DNA from: Clostridia bacterium
GTDB taxonomy: Bacteria; Bacillota; Clostridia; Oscillospirales; Acutalibacteraceae
Direction: 5' to 3'
Assembly (NCBI GenBank): GCA_017625435.1
Contig: JAGAKX010000007.1
Location: 1-43,433 of the forward strand
Length of the DNA stretch: 43,433 nt
Position numbers and translations under genes: made by a program. Below are positions 22,934 through 32,263 of this stretch, in pieces. Numbering within the stretch: position 1 is the first letter of the stretch; every line of letters starts with the position of its first letter. The notes under the pieces were generated by a model. The model saw nothing but the letters and a program-made list of their open reading frames with translations, did no database searches and was not told where the DNA came from.

Positions 22934-25630
22934 ATGAAGCACTATCTGGAAAACGTTGAGGCAGTATTTGCTGATGTACAGTCATCTCCTCAGGGTTTAA
23001 CCTCCGCTGAAGCTGAAAGCCGTTTACAGAAAAACGGAAAGAACAAGCTTGCAGAAGCAAAAAAGGATTCTTTGTTAAAGAAGTTCTTCGATCAGATGAA
23101 GGACCCTATGATTATCATCCTTATTATTGCTGCTGCAATTTCCGCTGTTACAGAGTACATTGAAGCATCCGGTGCAGGTCACAGCTTCTTCCCCACAGAT
23201 ACTTGTATTATCCTTGCAGTTGTTCTTATCAACGCCCTTCTCGGCGTTATCCAGGAAAACAAGGCTGAAAAGGCTGTTGAAGCTCTTCAGAAGATGTCTG
23301 CCGCTACAACAAAGACCCTGCGTGACGGCAAGGTTGAAACAATCAAGAGTGAAGACCTCGTTGTAGGTGATGTTATTCTTCTTGATGCCGGTGATGCTAT
23401 CCCTGCTGACTGCCGTATCTTCGAATGTGCAAGTATGAAGATTGAAGAGGCAGCCCTTACGGGTGAATCAGTTCCCGTTACCAAGCTTGTTAATGCTCTT
23501 ATGGGTAAGAATAATTCTGACGAGGTACCCCTCGGTGACCGTAAGAATATGGCATATATGGGCTCAACTCTCGTTTACGGACGCGGTAAGGCAGTTGTTA
23601 CTGCAACAGGTATGAACACCGAAATGGGTAAAATTGCCAATGCTATAGCACTCGCTGAGCAGGGCAAAACTCCTCTTGAAATCAAGCTCGAACAGCTTTC
23701 CAAGATTCTTACTAAGCTTGTTCTTGCAGTTTGCGTTATTATCTTCGGATACAATATCGCTATGTACTTCATTTCGGGCAGCACACAGGAATTCTATCAG
23801 GTTGCTCTTAACTCCTTCATCACAGCTATTGCTCTTGCAGTTGCTGCTATTCCCGAAGGTCTCGTTGCGGTTATGACCATAGTTCTTTCTATCGGTGTAA
23901 CCAATATGTCGAAAAAGAACGCCATTATCCGTAAAATGAATGCAGTTGAAACACTCGGCTGTACGCAGATTATCTGTTCTGATAAGACCGGTACTCTTAC
24001 TCAGAACGTAATGACCGTTGTTGACCACTATGCAGAAGACGAAAATGTTCTTGCAACTGCAATGGCACTCTGCACAAATGCAGAGGTTGACGAAAACGGC
24101 AAGGGAACAGGCGAGCCCGATGAGGTTGCTCTTATTAACTACGCAAAATCAATCGGACTTACCAAGGCAGAGCTTGTTTCCGCTCAGCCCAGAGTCGGCG
24201 AAGTTCCCTTTGACTCAGGTAGAAAGATGATGAGTACCGTACATTCCGTTAACGGTATTTTTGTTCAGTATACAAAGGGTGCTCCCGATGAAATCCTCAA
24301 AAAGTGCAACCGCGCACTCGTAGGCGGTAAGGTTGTTGAAATCAATGACGAAATCCGCACAAAGGCTGCAGAAGAAAATACAAGAATGGGCAACAAGGCT
24401 CTTCGTGTATTCGCAGTTGCTTTCAAGGAATATAGCTCAGAACCCACAGTTTATGAATCCTCAGAGCTTGAATATGATATGATTTTCATCGGTCTTACAG
24501 GTATGATTGACCCTGTACGTCCCGAGGTTAAGGATGCTATCGTTGAGTGCAGAAGCGCAGGTATCACTCCTATTATGATTACCGGTGACCACATCAACAC
24601 AGCAAAGGCAATCGCAAGAGAGCTCGGCATTCTCACAGACGACAGTCAGGCTATGATGGGTGCAGATATCGACAAGTATTCAGACGAAGAATTTGAAAAG
24701 ATAGTTGAAAATATCTTTGTTTACGCCCGTGTTCAGCCCGAGCACAAGACAAGAATAGTCAACGCATGGAGAAGCAAGGGCTACGTTACCGCTATGACAG
24801 GTGACGGCGTTAATGATGCTCCTTCCATAAAGAGTGCCGATATCGGCGTAGGCATGGGTATTACCGGTACAGACGTTACAAAGAATGTTGCAGATATGGT
24901 TCTTACCGACGATAACTTTGCAACAATCGTTTCCGCAGTAGGCGAGGGCAGAAGAATTTATGACAATATCCGTAAGGCTATTCAGTTCCTTCTCGGATCC
25001 AACCTTTCCGAGGTTATCTCAATCTTCTTTGCAACAATTATGAGCTTTACAATTCTTGAAGCTCCCCATCTTCTTTTCATAAATCTTGTTACTGACAGTA
25101 TCCCCGCACTTGCTCTCGGTCTTGAAAAGCCCGAAAACAACATTATGAAAAGAAAGCCCAGAAGCAAGAATGACGGCATTTTTGCAGGCGGTCTCGGCTT
25201 TGACTGTGCATACCAGGGTGTTCTTGTAAGTATTCTTACAATTGTCGCTTTCTATATCGGCGAATTCCTTGAAACAGGCCACCTTGTTTTCAGAAACATT
25301 CCCGACAGCTCAGAAGGTATGACAATGGCATTCTTCACAATGGCTATGTGTGAAATCTTCCACTCCTTCAATATGCGCTCACAGAGAGGCTCCTCAGTCG
25401 CTTTGGTTTTCAAGGGCCATCACAATGTAGCTCTTTACGGTGCAATGATAGGTTCATTCCTTCTTACAACAGCTGTTGTTGAAGTTGATTTCCTTTCAAA
25501 TCTCTTCGGCTTTGCTCATCTTGATATGAAGGCTTACCTTATTTCTCTCGGTCTCTCAGTTCTCATTATTCCCGCAGTTGAAATCGTAAAAGCAATACAG
25601 AGAGCAATATCCAAAAATAAAGAAGCATAA
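22934..25630 (+). CDS. P2-type cation ATPase, probably Mn2+ (or Ca2+) exporting
   Basis: An 898-residue P-type ATPase of the Ca2+-transporting P2 branch. An N-terminal cation ATPase domain is followed by four membrane helices. It has ALTGESVPV in the actuator domain, IPEGL in helix M4, and the phosphorylated Asp in DKTGTLT (D350). TGDGVNDAP is the hinge, GSNLSE lies in M5 and NLVTDS in M6. The PEGL, N and D residues are the usual Ca2+/Mn2+ site ligands. The Mn2+ riboswitch in front suggests Mn2+ efflux, as for other ATPases under this class, although the protein alone looks like a calcium pump. GGAG lies 9 nt before the ATG. Confidence 0.92.
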   Translation: MKHYLENVEAVFADVQSSPQGLTSAEAESRLQKNGKNKLAEAKKDSLLKKFFDQMKDPMIIILIIAAAISAVTEYIEASGAGHSFFPTDTCIILAVVLINALLGVIQENKAEKAVEALQKMSAATTKTLRDGKVETIKSEDLVVGDVILLDAGDAIPADCRIFECASMKIEEAALTGESVPVTKLVNALMGKNNSDEVPLGDRKNMAYMGSTLVYGRGKAVVTATGMNTEMGKIANAIALAEQGKTPLEIKLEQLSKILTKLVLAVCVIIFGYNIAMYFISGSTQEFYQVALNSFITAIALAVAAIPEGLVAVMTIVLSIGVTNMSKKNAIIRKMNAVETLGCTQIICSDKTGTLTQNVMTVVDHYAEDENVLATAMALCTNAEVDENGKGTGEPDEVALINYAKSIGLTKAELVSAQPRVGEVPFDSGRKMMSTVHSVNGIFVQYTKGAPDEILKKCNRALVGGKVVEINDEIRTKAAEENTRMGNKALRVFAVAFKEYSSEPTVYESSELEYDMIFIGLTGMIDPVRPEVKDAIVECRSAGITPIMITGDHINTAKAIARELGILTDDSQAMMGADIDKYSDEEFEKIVENIFVYARVQPEHKTRIVNAWRSKGYVTAMTGDGVNDAPSIKSADIGVGMGITGTDVTKNVADMVLTDDNFATIVSAVGEGRRIYDNIRKAIQFLLGSNLSEVISIFFATIMSFTILEAPHLLFINLVTDSIPALALGLEKPENNIMKRKPRSKNDGIFAGGLGFDCAYQGVLVSILTIVAFYIGEFLETGHLVFRNIPDSSEGMTMAFFTMAMCEIFHSFNMRSQRGSSVALVFKGHHNVALYGAMIGSFLLTTAVVEVDFLSNLFGFAHLDMKAYLISLGLSVLIIPAVEIVKAIQRAISKNKEA

Positions 25631-25640
25631 ATAAATGAAA

Positions 25641-25673
25641 GGGGAGTCCCGACGGACTCCCCGATATTTTTAT
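25641..25673. terminator. Bidirectional terminator between the ATPase and GDPD genes
   Basis: A perfect 9-bp GC-rich stem (25641-25649 with 25654-25662), CGAC loop and GATATTTTTATT on the plus strand. The minus strand has a looser T-rich tail for the converging gene. Confidence 0.85.
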
Positions 25674-25676
25674 TAA

Positions 25677-26396
25677 TTATTCGAGAATATTTGATGTTAT
25701 ATAGTCAATTTCCCATTTTGCGAGGTTTTCTCCCCACTCCTTATCATCACAGGTCCAGCAGTTAATCCTGATACCCTTTTCGTGAAGAAGACGGATTCTT
25801 TCTTCCGAAAGCTCCGTATAGAGAATATCAAGGTCAAAATCGTGCTTTTTAAGCAATTCCGGCAGTTCATCAGAGTAAACGCTCGTTAAGAACTGAACCT
25901 TCTGTTCTGGGTAAATTTCGCGAAGCTTTACAAGGTTATTAAAAGCAAATGAAATAAAGATTACGCTGTCAAGATAGGAGAGCTCATTTATTTCTTCACA
26001 TATCTTTACAATATCTTCCTTGTCGAACTCATTCTTTAATTCCAGAACGGCTGTTTTTTCATACCTCTGGCAGGTTGCAATATATTCTTTAAGAGTCGGA
26101 ATTTTCAAATCCTCTCTGCCTCTTACACCGTCTCTGTCCGTAAGAAGAAGCTTTCTTAAGGTATCGAAGGTAGTCTCTTCAATTGTCATATTATCAATTG
26201 CAACTCTACCCGTGGTATCATCGTGAAAACAGACAAATTTTCCGTCAAGGGTTCTGTGCACATCTGTTTCAATACCGAAATAGCTTCTGTTTCCTGCAGC
26301 AATGAAGGCTGCATTGGTGTTTTCCTTTTCAATACCGCTGAGACCTCTGTGAGCCACTACCTTTGTATTCTTTGAATCAAATTTTACAGTATTCAT
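25677..26396 (-). CDS. ugpQ: Glycerophosphodiester phosphodiesterase (GDPD family)
   Basis: A 239-residue cytoplasmic enzyme that hydrolyses glycerophosphodiesters to glycerol 3-phosphate and an alcohol. The catalytic HRG (AHRGLSG, about residue 16), the metal-binding IETDVH and the FHDDTTGR block are all visible, and the C-terminus has the usual INCWTCDD strand. No signal peptide or membrane helix is present, so it is the soluble UgpQ-like form. The ATG at 26396 is chosen because AGGAGG is 6 nt upstream; the ATG at 26402 directly abuts the Shine-Dalgarno. Confidence 0.9.
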   Translation of the reverse strand: MNTVKFDSKNTKVVAHRGLSGIEKENTNAAFIAAGNRSYFGIETDVHRTLDGKFVCFHDDTTGRVAIDNMTIEETTFDTLRKLLLTDRDGVRGREDLKIPTLKEYIATCQRYEKTAVLELKNEFDKEDIVKICEEINELSYLDSVIFISFAFNNLVKLREIYPEQKVQFLTSVYSDELPELLKKHDFDLDILYTELSEERIRLLHEKGIRINCWTCDDKEWGENLAKWEIDYITSNILE

Positions 26397-26417
26397 ATTC
26401 ATCCTCCTTATATTTTT

Positions 26418-26446
26418 ATTTTAACACAACAGTTTTTTTATATCAA
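26418..26446 (-). promoter_or_regulatory. Sigma-A promoter of the GDPD gene
   Basis: TTGATA (26446-26441), 17-bp spacer and TAAAAT (26423-26418) on the minus strand. Confidence 0.6.
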
Positions 26447-26456
26447 TAGAAACATA

Positions 26457-26489
26457 TCTCCTCCGACCTGTCAAATAAGCCGGAGGAGA
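26457..26489 (-). terminator. Hairpin terminator after the large surface protein gene
   Basis: A perfect 9-bp stem (26489-26481 with 26465-26457) with a 15-nt loop. The minus-strand tail is only moderately T-rich (TATGTTTCTATT). Confidence 0.55.
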
Positions 26490-26519
26490 TATTTATTTAT
26501 TTGTCAAAATCATAACAGA

Positions 26520-29500
26520 TTAAAAGAAGAGATTTCTGAAGAATTTTATAATACGCTGGAAGAAGTCTCTGAGTCTTTCAAGTAAACCGTTGATTCCGCC
26601 TTCCTTGGCTTCACAGTCATCACACTTTCCGTCTCCGTTATCGTCAACGTGCTCGCCGTAATGTCTGAATCTGCCGTTTGAACCGAAGGAATAAATGTCA
26701 CCGTCGATTTCTACACTTTCATTTACAAGCATATAAGTATCTTCGGGATTGAAGTAATAGGTATAACCGTCAATTTCCTTAAGACCTGTCACAGGATTGG
26801 GACCGTCATAATAGCTGGTTCCAAGCTCAGTTTCATTCCAGCAGCCTTCAATAACATATCCGTCATCAGAGAATACGAATTCCATCTTATTAATGGTTAC
26901 ACGGCCGCTGTGAGTCTTATAGCCCTTGGTTCTGCTGAAATAATACCATTTTCCGTTAATTTCGAACCAGCCACGCTGTAATTCTCCGTTGATGTAATAT
27001 GAATATGTTCCGTCAGAATTCTTTTCAAGTGAGCCCTTTACAAGCTTACCGTTTTCGTCAAATTCATAGGTATGACCGTCAATGGTAATGTTGCCTGTCT
27101 GCATAAGACCTTCTTCGTCGAACATATAATGCTCGGTTCCGAGAGTAAACCAACCTGTACGGTACTGACCTGCAATGAAGTACATCTTCTTGCCGGTCTC
27201 TATATCCTCGCTCCAGCCGGTATAACCTTCTGAAGAGATTGAATATCCGCACTTTGTACAGATAAGATACTTTCCGTCATAAGCATAGCTGTGAGAACCG
27301 TTTTCATCACAGTTAACAGTTCTTTTTGCAGAATATGTATCCATTACAAGATGCTCATATCCGTCATAGTTCCAGACTGTAATATCAAGCTTGGTATCAG
27401 TTGTTGAAACTGTAAGATATACAGAATCATATTCATCAGTTGCAATTACGTGATACTGAGGATATGAAGTTATAGCATAAGATTTGTCAGCAGATGTTGC
27501 AGCGCAAATGAAATGAACTGTACCGTCTTCATCCTGAACGCCGTTCTTGAGGGGATATGTTCTGGCATATGAATGGTCGTGACCGGAGAAAACAAAGTCA
27601 ATACCGATTTCATCAACTGCTGCAGCTAACTTATCCATCATTTCTCTTGTAGTACCGCCGCCGGCATTAGTAAAGTATATAGGCTGATGAAGAGTAAGTA
27701 TCTTCCAGTTAGCGTTGGACTGAGAAGCATCTTCAATAAGCCACTGTGCCGCATCTTCTACAGTTGAAGCTGAAAGATAAGTAAGAGCGGCAACATAAAC
27801 ATTACCGTATTCAAAAGAATATGCAAGGGGAGCTTCATCTGTTGTTCCGGGAAGATTGAAATAATGTGCGGCATTTATAGCGTTTGCATCACCTGTATAC
27901 TCGTGGTTACCGAGTACGTGTATAATATCGGTTTCTCCCAGAAGACCGTCTGAGAATACATTGCCGATTCCGTTCCAATAAGCATAAGAACCTGCATTGT
28001 CAACAGCATCACCGGTCTGAAGACCGAAATCAAATTTAATACCGGACTGTTCAAGCTGAGCTGTAATAGCATCTACATTGCTTGTATCTGCATCCTGAGT
28101 ATCACCGAAAATGAAGAAGTTGGTGTTTTTACCGCTGACATCTGTAGTAAATGTACGAACATCGGACCAATTGGTTCCGTCGCCTACAACATAAACGTAT
28201 TCTGTACCGTTATTAAGTCCTGTAATAACTGCCGTATTGAATCTGATTGCATAGTTAGTTTCAATATTACCTGAAGCTGCAGCAACATCAAGATAGCTGA
28301 TACCTTCAAACTCCGTAAATGCGGCGTCCCCGTCAGCTTCATAAGCGGACTTTTCAGCATATTTTACAATAGCCTTATCAGCACTCTCAACGGGGGAAGC
28401 CATCCAGGAGATATTCTGCTGAGTAGCAGGATCCTCGGAAGCATTAAGAATAATATTGGTGGGAAGGCCCGTTTCGTCGCCGCCTGCAGCATAAGTCTGA
28501 GACTTATAGATAAATGAGCGTTCTTCACCTCTAACGGCATAAACAGAGAATGTTGCAACATCGGTTACAAAAGCATCTGTATAAAGCTTACCTTCGTCAT
28601 CAGTTGTGCCGAGAAGCACATCTTCAGTTGTGTAAACCTCAACACCTGTAGCGGGAGCATTCTCAGTATCCTTAATGTAGATATTTCCGCCTTCCGAGCC
28701 CTTAATCATAACATCAGTAGAAATTATAAATGCTGATGCACAATTATCGGAAATCTTTGCAGAGAAGCCGTTTACATAATTTGCAGTTTTTTCGGATGCA
28801 TAAGTAAGAGCACCCTTTGCAATTCTGTGTGTTACATTAAGGTTTTCGGGAGTATTTGAAGGAACAGAAGTGATAATTTCAGCAAGAATTCCGTCATCCA
28901 GAGAAGCATCAGCGTCGGCCTTTCTTACTACCTTAAAGGAGAAGGTATCCTTGATGCTGTTATATTCGGGTTCACCCTCAAGCTCATAATTTGCAGAAGG
29001 AACAACCGACATATCACGCCAGTAAGAAGTAAAGTCAGAGAGAACCTTTATAACAATATCAGCGGATGTTATATCGGAAGCATTATTTGAAGCAACCGTG
29101 AATACATAATCCTTGCCGAGAATGGGAGCATTGGCAGGAAGGAACATAAGCTCGGTGTCATCGGAATTGCTGTCAATAGTGAAATAACGCATTTCAGTTG
29201 TAACATTTCCGAAATTATCAACAACTTCAATTTCAATATTATGTACACCGTCAGCAAGAACAGCATCATAGAAATAGATTTCGTCGTCGCCTTCGTTGAT
29301 ATAACACTTATCGGTCACATCAACACCGTCGATATACATCTTTGTGGCGGCGTCGTTAATTCCTGTCATATACTTGTCTTCTGCATCAGCATAAGAAGCC
29401 TTAAAGGAAACAGTATTTGTTGTGTAAACGGTTTCACCGTCAACAATACCGTTGTTTACATCGCCGAGGTAAGTAACCTTGGGATTAATTGTATCGGATG

Positions 29501-31991
29501 TATTTGCACCGTAAATAAGAGTAATATCATCAATGTAAATTGTGTCAGCAGTAACATAGTCCATGTTCTTAGGCTGATAGGAAATCCAGAATACACCGGC
29601 ACCGGGATTCATACCGTAAGGCTGGAAGCCGTCTGCTACGTTACTGGAGCCTGCAACTGTACCGTCAGTAAGCTTGAATTCAAGATATTTCCAGCCGTTC
29701 CAGTTAATACCGGACTTGCCGTTTTCATCCTGTTCATTTGTGATACACTGATATGACTGAACTGTGTGACTGATACCTTTTTCGATATTGTCTGCAGTCA
29801 TCTGGCTGGCACAGTTAAGATAAAGAAGATAAGGTGCAGTTCCTTCGGGAGCATATACCCATATACCAATAGCGGTAGGGGAGCCCTCAAAAGCATAAGC
29901 AGGACTTGTGGTACGGAGATAGAAATTAGAGTTCTTTGAGTAATTGTAAGTAGAATAGTCAAAGGAAATTCTTAAGGACTTATCACCGAAACGAACAGGC
30001 TCGCCGCTTTCTGCATCAACGATATCCGCAAGAACAGTATCGTTCTGAACAGAAGCATTGGGCCACATAAAGAGAGGCCAGCCTTCTGCACCAAGCTCTT
30101 CTGCTCTGCCTCTGTATCCGCTGTAACCGTTGGCTGTCAGCCAGTTAGCACCGTTAATGGGAAGAGACATTCCGGGAATGTAATTATCTGCATCCTTATT
30201 CTCTTCGCCTGTTACATATTCGAAATCATAAAGAGTAGTCTGCATTGAACCGATGAAGATCTTAAGCTTTACAGGAGCAATATTATCATTACAGGTAAGC
30301 TTTGCTGTAATCAAAGCATTGAAGGACCCGTCTTCAGCACCAGTAAAAGTAAGACCGGAGAATATGCCGGCACCGTTATTCAAATAAAGAACACCGTCAA
30401 TTGCTGCGTTGCGACAGCTATTATATGATAATAACCCGGGAGCACCGAGGATATAATCATTTATTATTGTGTCAATATCGCAGTAGTTTGCATCTCGTGC
30501 TTTGAGCTTGACAATTGTATACTTGCCGTCCTGAACAGTTTCTGTTTTCGGAGTTGTAACTTTATATCGATTCTTACCGGCTGCACTATCGTAGTATCTG
30601 CCGTAGGTTTGTTGAGTTTCATACTTTGTATCGTAGTTTTCTGTTAAAAATACTACATAGCAAACGTTTTCTTCGGGATTTGTTTGCTGCGGCTCAATAG
30701 TCCACTCGATATCGTCATCCTTCATAGTAACAGTTCTGTCCATATATTTGGCAACGATACCGAAGTCTGTTGTTTCCTCAGGACCGACGGCCTGTTCTGT
30801 GTTTGCAACATAGAGCTCATCGGGAATCTGAACCTCAATTGAAACAGTACCGCAAACAGCACTCTCTGAAACATAATTGACAACAACTTCACCTGTTTTG
30901 CCGTTAGAAGTGAATTTGCCGTCAGCTGTAATTGTTCCGAAGGAATCATCTGCAAGAACGAATTTACCGTCAGCGGGAAGCTCAGCCGCATAACCTGATG
31001 AGTCAACACCTCTTGCGGCAAACTGAACGGTTGAGCCGGGAGTATAAATTATGTTATTGGGAGTAAGGGTAGCGTGGTGGAAAACACCTGAGGGCTTTGC
31101 AGATGAACAAACAAGAAGAGAAGAAGAAACAGTTCTTTCAACACCGTCAGAGGGTCTGTTTCTGCAAACAAGCTCCTGTTCACCTTCGTGCTGAGAAACA
31201 TAAGTAGTAGAACCGCCGCCGTCAAGACATAAAGCAGTTTCGCATCCTAAAGCAGCAAGAGTATGAGCTAATTCATAGAAATACTGTCCGGAGGAATAGG
31301 GAGCCTGTCGTCCGTCAGCAACATAAAGAATAACCTTACCTTCAGCAGTAATACCTACTGCAGTTCTGGGGGCAAGAGCTTTTCCGAGGTCATGCTCGAG
31401 TGCCTCTTCGGTTACCTCGCCGTCTTTAACAAGAAGGATTTTTCCGCCGACTGCTTCAACGATATCAGAAGTAAGCTTACCTTCGCTGATAACAGCCTTA
31501 CCGTCTTTTGTGATACCGAACCAGGGAAGCTTTGATTCGGAGTGATAAACAGAACCCTGCATAACAAGTGCACCGTAGGGCTCACCGGTCTGCATATTAA
31601 AGAAGTCAGCATTTGTACCTGCTACAACATTAAGACCTCTTTTTTCTTCTGCAGCATAAGCCTGATCACGAACCTTCTGGAATCCTATCTTTTTACCGTT
31701 ATAGTCCTTATATCCGGCAATAATAGAAGTAGTAGGATTAGAAAGATCAACCTCAACTGCATAAGATGCAATCTGATTGGTGCCTTCTGCATTATTGGTT
31801 GTAATGTGGGTTTCCGTAATTCCGGGTGCAAGCACATAGTCTGTTCTTGATGTGAAATAGATATCTTCACCGAGCTTTGAAGTATCAAATTCAATGGCTG
31901 CAAGAGCAGACATCGGTGCCATAACGGTTATTACCATAATAACAGCTAAAAGCACACTGAAATACGATTTGACAATAGTTTTGCCTTTCAT
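26520..31991 (-). CDS. Secreted phosphodiester glycosidase/purple-acid-phosphatase-like surface protein
   Basis: An 1823-residue secreted protein. Signal peptide at 1-32 (ends MSALA); then an NAGPA-like phosphodiester glycosidase domain (about 60-290, with GTNADFF and LDGGGSTT). A Big-like domain follows, then a jelly-roll-like region that could be a carbohydrate-binding module (about 610-830) and further Ig-like domains. A PAP N-domain-like FN3 fold (about 1195-1285) precedes a metallophosphoesterase domain (about 1286-1530) with GDTQD, GDAVD, GNHE and GHDHSYAR. Cell-wall-binding repeats (about 1580-1770), a DDNGDGKCDDC motif and an amphipathic Phe/Arg-rich tail end it. The pairing suggests removal of phosphodiester- and phosphate-linked decorations from surface polymers or host glycans. 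ATG at 31991 follows AGAAAGGATG. Confidence 0.85.
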   Translation of the reverse strand: MKGKTIVKSYFSVLLAVIMVITVMAPMSALAAIEFDTSKLGEDIYFTSRTDYVLAPGITETHITTNNAEGTNQIASYAVEVDLSNPTTSIIAGYKDYNGKKIGFQKVRDQAYAAEEKRGLNVVAGTNADFFNMQTGEPYGALVMQGSVYHSESKLPWFGITKDGKAVISEGKLTSDIVEAVGGKILLVKDGEVTEEALEHDLGKALAPRTAVGITAEGKVILYVADGRQAPYSSGQYFYELAHTLAALGCETALCLDGGGSTTYVSQHEGEQELVCRNRPSDGVERTVSSSLLVCSSAKPSGVFHHATLTPNNIIYTPGSTVQFAARGVDSSGYAAELPADGKFVLADDSFGTITADGKFTSNGKTGEVVVNYVSESAVCGTVSIEVQIPDELYVANTEQAVGPEETTDFGIVAKYMDRTVTMKDDDIEWTIEPQQTNPEENVCYVVFLTENYDTKYETQQTYGRYYDSAAGKNRYKVTTPKTETVQDGKYTIVKLKARDANYCDIDTIINDYILGAPGLLSYNSCRNAAIDGVLYLNNGAGIFSGLTFTGAEDGSFNALITAKLTCNDNIAPVKLKIFIGSMQTTLYDFEYVTGEENKDADNYIPGMSLPINGANWLTANGYSGYRGRAEELGAEGWPLFMWPNASVQNDTVLADIVDAESGEPVRFGDKSLRISFDYSTYNYSKNSNFYLRTTSPAYAFEGSPTAIGIWVYAPEGTAPYLLYLNCASQMTADNIEKGISHTVQSYQCITNEQDENGKSGINWNGWKYLEFKLTDGTVAGSSNVADGFQPYGMNPGAGVFWISYQPKNMDYVTADTIYIDDITLIYGANTSDTINPKVTYLGDVNNGIVDGETVYTTNTVSFKASYADAEDKYMTGINDAATKMYIDGVDVTDKCYINEGDDEIYFYDAVLADGVHNIEIEVVDNFGNVTTEMRYFTIDSNSDDTELMFLPANAPILGKDYVFTVASNNASDITSADIVIKVLSDFTSYWRDMSVVPSANYELEGEPEYNSIKDTFSFKVVRKADADASLDDGILAEIITSVPSNTPENLNVTHRIAKGALTYASEKTANYVNGFSAKISDNCASAFIISTDVMIKGSEGGNIYIKDTENAPATGVEVYTTEDVLLGTTDDEGKLYTDAFVTDVATFSVYAVRGEERSFIYKSQTYAAGGDETGLPTNIILNASEDPATQQNISWMASPVESADKAIVKYAEKSAYEADGDAAFTEFEGISYLDVAAASGNIETNYAIRFNTAVITGLNNGTEYVYVVGDGTNWSDVRTFTTDVSGKNTNFFIFGDTQDADTSNVDAITAQLEQSGIKFDFGLQTGDAVDNAGSYAYWNGIGNVFSDGLLGETDIIHVLGNHEYTGDANAINAAHYFNLPGTTDEAPLAYSFEYGNVYVAALTYLSASTVEDAAQWLIEDASQSNANWKILTLHQPIYFTNAGGGTTREMMDKLAAAVDEIGIDFVFSGHDHSYARTYPLKNGVQDEDGTVHFICAATSADKSYAITSYPQYHVIATDEYDSVYLTVSTTDTKLDITVWNYDGYEHLVMDTYSAKRTVNCDENGSHSYAYDGKYLICTKCGYSISSEGYTGWSEDIETGKKMYFIAGQYRTGWFTLGTEHYMFDEEGLMQTGNITIDGHTYEFDENGKLVKGSLEKNSDGTYSYYINGELQRGWFEINGKWYYFSRTKGYKTHSGRVTINKMEFVFSDDGYVIEGCWNETELGTSYYDGPNPVTGLKEIDGYTYYFNPEDTYMLVNESVEIDGDIYSFGSNGRFRHYGEHVDDNGDGKCDDCEAKEGGINGLLERLRDFFQRIIKFFRNLFF

Positions 31992-32130
31992 AAAAACATC
32001 CTTTCTAAATGTTATTATAAACATATTATAACATATTAAGGATACATTATATTGTCATTCAAGTCAATGAAAATCGAAAAACATAATTCTTTTTATGCAA
32101 ATAGCACATAGATAAAAATTAATTTTTGTC

Positions 32131-32164
32131 AAAAAAAATAACCAGATGAGAATAATCTCACCTG
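32131..32164 (-). terminator. Terminator closing the tRNA-Ser/repeat transcript
   Basis: A 9-bp stem on the minus strand (32164-32156 with 32151-32143, one G-U) and 4-nt loop, then GTTATTTTTTTTG. The 106 bp from here to the surface-protein gene (32025-32130) holds only AT-rich DNA with several TATAAT-like boxes; no single promoter stands out. Confidence 0.75.
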
Positions 32165-32263
32165 ATTAACATTAACAGAAATACACGCCGACGTGCGATG
32201 ATGATATGCCAAGCCTGCGGCTTGGATAAAAAGAAGTAACTTTTGAATGACAAAAGTGACCTA
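32165..32263. repeat. Palindromic repeat element A (hairpin cluster)
   Basis: About 100 bp of consecutive inverted repeats: CGCCGACGTGCG near 32187, the perfect hairpin CCAAGCC-TGC-GGCTTGG (32208-32224), and GTAACTTTTG facing CAAAAGTGAC around 32237-32260. No coding gene fits; an ORF through it on the minus strand only translates the repeat. I recall similar hairpin sequences scattered in gut Oscillospirales genomes, but I cannot search for them. Confidence 0.55.
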
